This document shows, one piece after another, positions 7,311 to 12,484 of a stretch of 12,484 nt of DNA (positions within the stretch are counted from its first letter, which is position 1; the number at the start of each line of letters is the position of its first letter). The translations under genes were made by a program, and so were the position numbers. The DNA comes from JAAXTT01 sp964530215 (GTDB lineage Bacteria > Bacillota > Desulfotomaculia > Desulfotomaculales > Desulfocucumaceae): NCBI GenBank assembly GCA_964530215.1, contig CAZHAJ010000045.1:1-12484 (forward strand), given 5' to 3'. Below the pieces are notes generated by a model. That model saw only the letters and a program-made list of their open reading frames with translations, was not told the origin of the DNA and did no database searches.

Positions 7311-8232
7311 CGGAACCACCTCCTGCCAGTAGATATAATACCGCCATTCTCACTGCGACACCGTTAGTCACCTGTTCATCTATTACTGATTGGGCACCGT
7401 CTGCAACATCGGGGGAAATTTCCACACCTCTGTTCATTGGACCTGGGTGCATAACTAGGGCGTCCGGTGCAGCTAAAGCCACCCTTTCCTTATTCAGTCC
7501 AAAGAGTCTGTTGTATTCACGGATACTGGGGAACAGTCCCTGCTGCTGCCTTTCAAGCTGCATACGCAGCATCATCACTACGTCTGCACCCTCCACCGCC
7601 TCATCGATATTATGGAAAACCTGCACACCCGTTCTCTCAATTCCCATGGGTAGCATGGTGGCAGGAGCACACACCCGTACCGAAGCTCCCATAGTGGTCA
7701 GACCCCAAATATTTGAACGAGCTACTCTGCTGTGGAGTACATCTCCAATAATGGAAACAGTTAAACCTTTAAGCCGTCCTTTTTTGTCCCTTATGGTAAA
7801 CATATCCAGCAAGCCTTGGGTTGGGTGACCATGGAAACCGTCACCCGCGTTAAGGACCCCAAAGTTACCTGCCTGGGCCAATAGATGAGGTGCTCCCGCC
7901 ATTGAATGACGCAGCACCACCAAGTCGGCTCCCAAAGCCTCTAAGGTAGTGGCAGTGTCCCTCATGCTTTCGCCTTTAACCGCACTGCTGGTAGAAGCGG
8001 CAATATTAACTGTGTCTGCACTAAGGTATTTAGCTGCCAGTTCAAAGGAAATTCTGGTACGTGTACTGGGTTCGTAAAACATGTTAACAACTGTTTTTCC
8101 CCTCAAAGCCGGAACCTTTTTAATATCCCTGCCCATGACCTCTTTCATAGAAACTGCCAGATCAAGAATCCGAGTAATCTCATCCTCGCCCACACCCTCA
8201 AGACCCAACAAGTCTTTCTTAATCACAGCCAA
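7294..8232 (-). CDS. pyrB: Aspartate carbamoyltransferase, catalytic chain
   Basis: Joins carbamoyl phosphate and aspartate in the first committed step of the pathway. At 312 residues it has the full catalytic set: the carbamoyl phosphate site STRTR at 56-60, K86 in SAVKGES, HPTQ at 136-139, and the aspartate-side loop HPGPMNRGVEI from 262. No regulatory chain pyrI is nearby, as usual in Bacillota, where control falls on PyrR instead. Start: TTG at 8232, six bases after GGGGGG. A GTG two codons later is the alternative. The gene is preceded by a PyrR-type attenuator and overlaps pyrC by 17 bases. Confidence 0.96.
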   Translation of the reverse strand: MAVIKKDLLGLEGVGEDEITRILDLAVSMKEVMGRDIKKVPALRGKTVVNMFYEPSTRTRISFELAAKYLSADTVNIAASTSSAVKGESMRDTATTLEALGADLVVLRHSMAGAPHLLAQAGNFGVLNAGDGFHGHPTQGLLDMFTIRDKKGRLKGLTVSIIGDVLHSRVARSNIWGLTTMGASVRVCAPATMLPMGIERTGVQVFHNIDEAVEGADVVMMLRMQLERQQQGLFPSIREYNRLFGLNKERVALAAPDALVMHPGPMNRGVEISPDVADGAQSVIDEQVTNGVAVRMAVLYLLAGGGSGEDVN

Positions 8233-8292
8233 TTATATCCCCCCTATGTTTTTATTGCATATACTTTGAAACAGTTAAACCTATATTTGTTC

Positions 8293-8333
8293 AAAAAAAA
8301 GCCTCACCAAGAAAGATAATCATCCCGTGAAGC
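8293..8333 (-). terminator. Intrinsic terminator of the pyrB attenuator
   Basis: Minus-strand GCTTCAC (8327-8333) pairs with GTGAGGC (8301-8307), with one G-U pair, and a run of eight T follows at once. The 5' arm is shared with the antiterminator of the same attenuator, so folding is conditional. Confidence 0.82.
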
Positions 8334-8392
8334 AGTTTTTGGAAGCATTATTTGCTTTACCCCTTATCGGCCTCACGGAACCGCCCTTAAAG
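8293..8392 (-). promoter_or_regulatory. PyrR-responsive attenuator between pyrR and pyrB
   Basis: Read as RNA on the minus strand, three segments compete. The first (8370-8378, CCGTGAGGC) sits in an anti-antiterminator hairpin spanning 8355-8392, with lower stem CTTTA/TAAAG and hexaloop CCGTGA, fitting the PyrR loop consensus CNGNGA followed by GG. The second (8325-8333, GCTTCACGG) pairs with the whole of the first to make the antiterminator. The third (8301-8307, GTGAGGC) pairs instead with GCTTCAC and is followed by eight U (8293-8300), the terminator. PyrR bound with UMP should stabilise the first hairpin and cause termination before pyrB. The layout is as in B. subtilis. The only loose point is TT in place of UC just before the loop. 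Confidence 0.88.
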
Positions 8393-8405
8393 AAAGGTAA
8401 TCTCT

Positions 8406-8978
8406 TTACTTTTCAATCTCGGTGATAACAACTTTTTCTTCACCGTCAGTTTCGTTCAGAAGTACCGCCACACCCTCTTTTTTTGAGGTTGGTACATTCT
8501 TGCCCACATAATCTGCTCTTATGGGCAATTCTCTATGTCCCCTGTCCACCAGTACTGCCAATTGAATTGACTTAGGCCGGCCCAAATCCATCAGTGCATC
8601 TAACGCCGCCCTAATTGTCCTTCCTGTGTACATAACATCATCCACCAACACTATTGCTTTCCCTTCCACCGAAAAATCAACTTCGGTTTTCCTAACCAAG
8701 GGATGAGGAGATAAAGTACTTAAATCATCACGATAAAGGGTGATATCCAGTATTCCCACTGCTACATCTTTGCCCTCAATTTCCATGATTTTTTTAGCCA
8801 ATTGCTTTGCCAGGGGTACCCCCCTGTTGCGAATACCTATGAGCACGAGATTGTCTACCCCTTTGTTATGCTCAATAATCTCGTGTGCAATCCTGGTCAA
8901 CGATCTGCGAATACCTTCCTTGTCAAGTATTACCGCCTTTTGCTTAACGGGACCTCGCAAACCACCACTTCCCTTCAT
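8406..8978 (-). CDS. pyrR: PyrR: pyr RNA-binding attenuation regulator / uracil phosphoribosyltransferase
   Basis: Binds the anti-antiterminator hairpins of pyr mRNA when UMP is high, causing early termination, and also has uracil phosphoribosyltransferase activity. The PRPP loop VLVDDVMYTGRT lies at 110-121. The N-terminal KAVILDxxxIRRSLTRIAHEI and the basic C-terminal half RGHRELPIRADYVGKNVPTS are family signatures. From the ATG at 8978 it has 190 residues, about ten more than usual at the N-terminus. That ATG has only AAGG two bases upstream. A TTG at 8960, 8 bases after AAGGGA, would give 184 residues and may be the true start. One PyrR element lies in its leader and another just after it. 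Confidence 0.95.
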   Translation of the reverse strand: MKGSGGLRGPVKQKAVILDKEGIRRSLTRIAHEIIEHNKGVDNLVLIGIRNRGVPLAKQLAKKIMEIEGKDVAVGILDITLYRDDLSTLSPHPLVRKTEVDFSVEGKAIVLVDDVMYTGRTIRAALDALMDLGRPKSIQLAVLVDRGHRELPIRADYVGKNVPTSKKEGVAVLLNETDGEEKVVITEIEK

Positions 8979-8990
8979 ATCCTTATTTAA

Positions 8991-9029
8991 TAAAAAAACC
9001 TAACCTACTTATGAAAGCACGGTCAGGTT
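8991..9029 (-). terminator. Intrinsic terminator in the pyrR leader
   Basis: Minus-strand AACCTGACC (9021-9029) pairs with GGTTAGGTT (8997-9005), nine pairs with one G-U, around a 15-base loop, and T residues follow (8992-8996). It ends only 13 bases before the pyrR ATG, as expected for a transcription attenuator. Confidence 0.82.
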
Positions 9030-9077
9030 AAACTGCTTACAGATACCTTCCCGGCCTCACTGGACCGAACTTAAAGG
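8991..9077 (-). promoter_or_regulatory. PyrR-responsive leader attenuator of pyrR
   Basis: Minus-strand RNA shows the PyrR-binding hairpin at 9046-9077. The upper stem CGGTC/GGCCG closes the hexaloop CAGTGA, and below an internal loop a lower stem CCTT/AAGG follows. The element GGTCCAGTGAGGCC (9053-9066) fits the B. subtilis consensus ARUCCNGNGAGGYU at all but its outermost pair. The alternative pairing CGGTC with GACCG (about 9019-9023) would form an antiterminator and disrupt the downstream terminator stem. This is autoregulation of pyrR and, with the second attenuator, control of pyrBC. Confidence 0.9.
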
Positions 9078-9099
9078 ACTTTATACTTTTTCATGAGTA

Positions 9100-9129
9100 A
9101 GCTTACCATAGTATGCCAAGGGATGTCAA
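9100..9129 (-). promoter_or_regulatory. Probable sigma-A promoter of the pyrR unit
   Basis: Minus strand: perfect -35 TTGACA (9124-9129), an 18-base spacer, then TAAGCT (9100-9105) preceded by TG one base away, an extended -10. Transcription would begin around 9090-9095, just upstream of the PyrR hairpin. An all-A/T 7-bp inverted repeat (9134-9151) lies directly upstream of the -35 and could be an UP-like element. Confidence 0.6.
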
Positions 9130-9160
9130 TTTATTTATTTTACTAAATAAAAGAAAATGA

Positions 9161-9436
9161 TTAAAGCTTGGATACTCCGTACATAATAAGTGCTATTCCC
9201 AATAATATGGCAGCCAAAGCATGGGGTGAACTCTTGCCTGACAGACCTAACAAGCCAAGGGATGTCACTGTTATCATCACCGTGGGTCCGGTAACAGCCA
9301 ATAAAGCATTGATTTTAAAGGCTGCTTCCACTGTGTTAAAACGAAGCATTAAAAAAGCACCCGTCAATTCTAATAAAGATGATATAAATCTCAATGCAGC
9401 CATACTCATTACGATTTTTTCTACAATCATAAACAT
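9161..9436 (-). CDS. YqhV-family (DUF2619) small membrane protein
   Basis: A 91-residue hydrophobic protein with three likely membrane segments (about 10-30, 40-63 and 70-88). It carries the family pattern ALRFISSLLELTGAFLMLRF, then INALLAVTGPT and a GLLGLSGK turn, which I recognise from B. subtilis YqhV. There the gene neighbours spoIIIA, and its function is unknown. Here it precedes pyrR on the same strand. A good -35/-10 pair for pyrR follows it, so it is probably a separate unit. The ATG at 9436 has GGGGGTGG about 7 bases upstream. It is divergent from the MFS gene, with a 65-98 base spacer, depending on the MFS start, that must hold both promoters. Confidence 0.8.
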   Translation of the reverse strand: MFMIVEKIVMSMAALRFISSLLELTGAFLMLRFNTVEAAFKINALLAVTGPTVMITVTSLGLLGLSGKSSPHALAAILLGIALIMYGVSKL

Positions 9437-9534
9437 AAATAACCACCCCCTATTACTCCTTAAATTTCATATGCGGCAGTAATATGGGAAATGCGTAGTA
9501 TATGGACACAAAAAATGTGGAAGGAAGTGAAAGT

Positions 9535-10749
9535 ATGCCGAAAAAATCAAAAACTGCTGCGCTGATTGCATTAAGTGGTGTTCCTTTCATAATGGTCTTG
9601 GGAAATTCCATGATTATACCCGTGCTTCCTGATATAAAAAATGCCCTTAACTTATCTCAACTCAATGTCAGTTTAATCATTACTCTATTCTCGGTCCCCG
9701 CCGGAATAATTATCCCCCTAGCAGGCTTCCTGTCAGACAGATACGGAAGGAAAGTAGTAATCGCTCCTTCATTAATCCTTTATGGCTTAGGGGGGATAAT
9801 AGCCGGTACCGCTGCAATTATAATGGATCAAAATGCATTTCCGGTAATTCTGGGTGGCAGGGTTCTGCAAGGCGTTGGGGCCGCGGGCACAGCTCCCATT
9901 GCTATGGCTTTATGCAGTGATATTTTTTCCGGAAAAGAGAGAAGTCAATCTTTGGGGATCATCGAAGCTGCCAACGGCTTTGGAAAGGTACTGAGCCCCA
10001 TCCTTGGTTCGCTGCTGGGACTTATTGCTTGGTATACCACTTTTTTATTCTTTCCCATTATTATCATACCCATTGTCATAGGAGTATGGTTTTTTGTAAA
10101 AGAGCCAAAATCCAATCGCTCAAAACAAAGTGTCAAACAATATCTTCAATCCATTAAAGATATATTTGAAAAAAAGTCGGCTATGCTTCTTACATCTTTT
10201 TTCGCTGGTATGTCGGCGCTTCTCATTTTATTTGGAGTACTTTTTTTTCTGTCCGAATATCTGGAACAAAGATATCATCTTAAGGGGATTAGTAAAGGTT
10301 TTGCCTTGGCGATACCCGTACTTTTCATGAGTACTGCCTCATTTTTAACCGGTACCCATTTAAAAAAAAAGATAAAACTTATGAAATGGCTTGTGGTTAC
10401 CGGAATGTCCATTATAGCAGCCTCTTTGGGGATGCTGGGCATCTACAATCAAAATACTTATTTTTTCTTTTTTTCAATATCTATGGCCGGCATAGGAACC
10501 GGCCTTACCCTTCCATGTCTTAATTATATAATTACCAGCTCTTGTGAAGCCCTCAGAAGAGGCTTAGTAACCTCTCTTTATGGCAGTGTTCGTTTTTTCG
10601 GAGTTGCCCTGGGCCCGCCCCTTTTTGGACTGGTTATGGATAATAAGTCCCTTATGTTTTGGTCAGCTGCAGGACTGGCTACTTTAGCTGCTCTGCTTTC
10701 GGTTTTTCTTATCAGAGTAAAAGATATGAAAACCCCCGCAGGCAAGTAA
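9535..10749 (+). CDS. MFS transporter, DHA1 drug/proton antiporter type
   Basis: A 12-segment inner-membrane exporter, 404 residues from the chosen start. MFS signatures in order: a first helix with GNSMIIPVLPDI; motif A GFLSDRYGRKVVI between helices 2 and 3; motif B GGRVLQGVGAAG in helix 4; and motif C-like NGFGKVLSPILGSLLG in helix 5, typical of proton-driven drug exporters. A charged cytoplasmic loop (KEPKSNRSKQ onward) divides the two six-helix halves. The substrate cannot be read from sequence. The ATG at 9535 has AAGGA 9 bases upstream and gives MPKKSK before helix 1. An in-frame ATG at 9502 would add 11 residues but has a poorer site. No terminator hairpin is seen after the stop. Confidence 0.88.
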   Translation: MPKKSKTAALIALSGVPFIMVLGNSMIIPVLPDIKNALNLSQLNVSLIITLFSVPAGIIIPLAGFLSDRYGRKVVIAPSLILYGLGGIIAGTAAIIMDQNAFPVILGGRVLQGVGAAGTAPIAMALCSDIFSGKERSQSLGIIEAANGFGKVLSPILGSLLGLIAWYTTFLFFPIIIIPIVIGVWFFVKEPKSNRSKQSVKQYLQSIKDIFEKKSAMLLTSFFAGMSALLILFGVLFFLSEYLEQRYHLKGISKGFALAIPVLFMSTASFLTGTHLKKKIKLMKWLVVTGMSIIAASLGMLGIYNQNTYFFFFSISMAGIGTGLTLPCLNYIITSSCEALRRGLVTSLYGSVRFFGVALGPPLFGLVMDNKSLMFWSAAGLATLAALLSVFLIRVKDMKTPAGK

Positions 10750-10767
10750 ATTAGGTTATACATAAAG

Positions 10768-10817
10768 GATTGATATAAAGGTGTATTTACGTGGATTTAA
10801 AAAGAGAGATTGATATA
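10768..10817. repeat. Two direct copies of GATTGATATA
   Basis: The 10-mer occurs at 10768-10777 and 10808-10817, exactly 40 bases apart, in the spacer after the MFS gene. It may be chance in an A/T-rich spacer. Nothing else recognisable lies in 10750-10849. Confidence 0.35.
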
Positions 10818-10849
10818 CAAAAACATTAATCTTTCCATACATTTCCAAA

Positions 10850-10884
10850 ATTCTGGATTCTGACTTCTGTATTCTGTATTCATT
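10850..10884. repeat. Degenerate 7-bp tandem repeat (five units)
   Basis: Units on the plus strand: ATTCTGG, ATTCTGA, CTTCTGT, ATTCTGT, ATTCATT. Four share TTCTG, and the fifth decays. The array runs into the stop codon (10880-10882) of the exported-protein gene. From general memory, similar CAGAAT-type heptamer runs are scattered between genes in Desulfotomaculum-like Clostridia, but I cannot verify that here. Confidence 0.6.
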
Positions 10885-12352
10885 TGAATTTTTGAAGGGG
10901 GAGGAGATAAAACCTTACCGGACCATAACTATTGGGAGGTAATGTAAAATTCAAAGTATGGATATGTTTACCTTGATGAGGATATACCCCTATAACCTTT
11001 CCATAACCCTGGGGACGTAAGGCAGAAGGCTCACTATAATATAAATGATAGTTGGGGTCCTTTAAAAAGACTGTTCTTATTAATCCGTCTAACCTATAGG
11101 TCAGCATCTGATTGTATAAATCAATAAAAGAACCTTTATCCAATTTATTATTTTCCAAAGCCCCCTGCAGCACTAACGCTGTGGGGCCGTTCATTTCTAT
11201 TTCAATGGAATAATCCACTCCATAATTGCCGCCGTTTACACCTTTTATACCTGGTGTATAGGGATCAAAACCATTGCGCATACAGTCATTTATAAAAACA
11301 TCCGGCACATAATTAAGCCCTGAAGGGTCTATAGCCTGGTGGTCCCTTCCGGCAGCCAAAGCAAATTTGCTCATTCCCCCATCATATGCGTTATAATCAA
11401 TCTTAAAAGTTTTTGACACTGCTTCCCCAGAAGGGTTGTCCAAATAATTTCCCGGTTGAAACAAACCCCTCATGTGCAGATTTGATTTAGGCTGCAACAC
11501 TTTGTTTTCAAGATCCCTTTCATCCAGGAATACTTCAAGATTTTCTCCCATCCTTGCAATAAATGTTCTTATGCCCACCGATTCGCCGGGAGCAAAGTCG
11601 CTTCTGGCCAATTGCATATCAGTCTCATAATCAAAAAACTGCAGGTCATACATACCGGTAACCCATCCCCTGGCACCTACATCACCGCTTATTATTAACC
11701 TTCCCTCCGGCTCTATAGTTCCCAGATGCTCCGGGGGCTTAGTTTGGGATAAGTACCACTGCTTAACCAAATAGTTACCCACTGCAGTTCCAAAATATAA
11801 GACCTCTCCTGTCTCCGGATTTTCCGGTGCAGCATCCTCTAGAAAATGATAAACTCCCTCCGGTGACAGATTAGCCGCCATTGCCCCACCGGAAGCATAG
11901 ACACTTATCTTTTTATTACTGTGGTTTTCCACGGCAAACCCCACTGTGGCGGGAATATTAGCAATGGGATCCTGCCTCCAATCAATTAAAAGATTTAAGT
12001 GGCTAAATAATACCCTTACCTTGCCGGCTTCAGAGAGAACATCATCAACTCGGCAGAGCACCCCCGACTCCACCGGCATTTCGGGACAATTACTTAAAAA
12101 TAGATTATATGTATCATCTAGCGACAACACCTGATTTGCACTTATTGACTCCGCTTGCTCCAATATTTGAGGGGGGATTTCCTGACCTACAATATATTGG
12201 AAGCCATTATCTTGTGAAGCCTTGAGTTCGGTGGGGAAATTGAATAGTAAAAACAATACCATTAAAATAAAAATAAAACCCATACCTTTTTTTTTAGCAG
12301 CTAAATTAATGACCGACTCTAAAATAATGAATTGACACCTCCATATTAGCAC
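10880..12352 (-). CDS. Exported protein of unknown function, about 490 residues
   Basis: I do not recognise this protein. It begins with a signal peptide or membrane anchor: KKK, then about 17 hydrophobic residues (GFIFILMVLFLLFNFP) and a possible cleavage after LKA. The mature part (about 445 residues) is rich in G, N, P and aromatic residues and in short alternating strands, suggesting beta-sandwich domains outside the cell. It has only three cysteines after the signal (NCPEMP, LCRVDD, NDCMRN) and no catalytic motif that I know. The start is unsure. GTG at 12352 is the first possible codon but lacks a ribosome binding site. GGAGG at 12338-12342 would fit an ATT at 12328. The first ATG (12283) sits right after a 9-A run and would lose the KKK. 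No sortase, lipobox or S-layer homology motif is seen. Confidence 0.7.
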   Translation of the reverse strand: MLIWRCQFIILESVINLAAKKKGMGFIFILMVLFLLFNFPTELKASQDNGFQYIVGQEIPPQILEQAESISANQVLSLDDTYNLFLSNCPEMPVESGVLCRVDDVLSEAGKVRVLFSHLNLLIDWRQDPIANIPATVGFAVENHSNKKISVYASGGAMAANLSPEGVYHFLEDAAPENPETGEVLYFGTAVGNYLVKQWYLSQTKPPEHLGTIEPEGRLIISGDVGARGWVTGMYDLQFFDYETDMQLARSDFAPGESVGIRTFIARMGENLEVFLDERDLENKVLQPKSNLHMRGLFQPGNYLDNPSGEAVSKTFKIDYNAYDGGMSKFALAAGRDHQAIDPSGLNYVPDVFINDCMRNGFDPYTPGIKGVNGGNYGVDYSIEIEMNGPTALVLQGALENNKLDKGSFIDLYNQMLTYRLDGLIRTVFLKDPNYHLYYSEPSALRPQGYGKVIGVYPHQGKHIHTLNFTLPPNSYGPVRFYLLPLQKFK

Positions 12353-12418
12353 TCTGTGGTAATTCTACCATGATATACCCCATTCCTTCTGCACTGGCGA
12401 AAATAGCAGCATAGAAGA

Positions 12419-12450
12419 TATAATACTATATAAAGAGTTTTCACAGGAGG
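12419..12450 (+). promoter_or_regulatory. Promoter -10 and ribosome binding site of the right-edge gene
   Basis: A perfect TATAAT at 12419-12424 precedes AGGAGG at 12445-12450, five bases before the ATG at 12456. The best -35 at 18 bases (TGGCGA, 12395-12400) is weak. The start codon-RBS pair is strong, the promoter moderate. Confidence 0.5.
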
Positions 12451-12455
12451 CAATA

Positions 12456-12484
12456 ATGCATAACCATATACCCCTTAAGAATAA
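12456..12484 (+). CDS. Start of an unidentified gene, cut by the window edge
   Basis: ATG at 12456 after AGGAGG, reading MHNHIPLKN before the sequence ends. Nine codons are too few to name it. It is divergent from the exported-protein gene, with about 100 bases between the starts. Confidence 0.55.

Noticed and set aside
9071..9094. Possible 7-residue leader peptide (MKKYKVL) in the pyrR leader, minus strand
   Set aside because: There is no ribosome binding site, it is very short, and the PyrR attenuator already explains the leader.
12332..12337. Plus-strand TTGACA near the right edge as a -35
   Set aside because: It overlaps the ribosome binding site of the minus-strand gene and has no -10 at 16-18 bases on the plus strand.
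12306..12371. Short minus-strand frame of 21 codons overlapping the start of the exported-protein gene
   Set aside because: It uses a different frame, has no ribosome binding site at its ATG and no recognisable product. It may be a by-product of the uncertain start region.
1..12484. Search for CRISPR arrays, IS elements, phage genes, tRNA or rRNA, toxin-antitoxin or defence genes
   Set aside because: No spaced identical repeats, transposase motifs, cloverleaf-like segments or defence domains were seen by eye. The gene content is ordinary core metabolism plus a few small or unknown genes.

Overview
The window looks like a chromosomal segment of a spore-forming, moderately low-GC Gram-positive bacterium. 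A Clostridia member related to Desulfotomaculum/Peptococcaceae is the best guess. The reasons are an SspF-like spore protein gene, a YqhV-family gene, PyrR-type RNA attenuators, GGAGG-type ribosome binding sites with many TTG/GTG starts, and B-type dihydroorotate dehydrogenase (pyrD + pyrK). No direct taxonomic marker such as rRNA is present, so this is inference.

The core (about 2.0-9.1 kb) is a de novo pyrimidine biosynthesis locus on the minus strand. In transcription order it holds a leader attenuator, pyrR, a second attenuator, pyrB, pyrC, then (after a gap) pyrK, pyrD, pyrF, then (after another gap) pyrE and an alanine dehydrogenase gene (ald). Together these cover carbamoyl aspartate to UMP. 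The carbamoyl phosphate synthetase genes carA/carB, often found between pyrC and pyrK in such operons, are absent. The pyrC-pyrK gap instead holds a small plus-strand membrane-protein gene (LapA/DUF1049), and the pyrF-pyrE gap holds a plus-strand SspF-like spore protein gene. Strong hairpins sit at both junctions. The locus is therefore probably three transcription units (pyrR-B-C, pyrK-D-F, pyrE-ald), and only the first has recognisable PyrR-controlled RNA elements.

On the left edge lies the 3' part of rqcH/fbpA (plus strand), whose end overlaps the end of ald tail to tail. To the right of pyrR are a minus-strand yqhV-like gene, a divergent plus-strand MFS drug-efflux-type transporter, a degenerate 7-bp tandem repeat, and a minus-strand gene for an exported protein of about 490 residues that I do not recognise. 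The right edge cuts the first nine codons of a plus-strand gene with a good ribosome binding site and a perfect -10 hexamer.

Most of the window is well-known metabolism. The parts most worth a second look are the unrecognised exported protein with its odd start, the heptamer repeat at that gene's stop codon, the broken-up layout of the pyr locus, and the perfect 14-bp inverted repeat built into the last codons of pyrF. I see no phage, transposon, CRISPR array, toxin-antitoxin or defence system, and no stretch over 300 bases without a gene.
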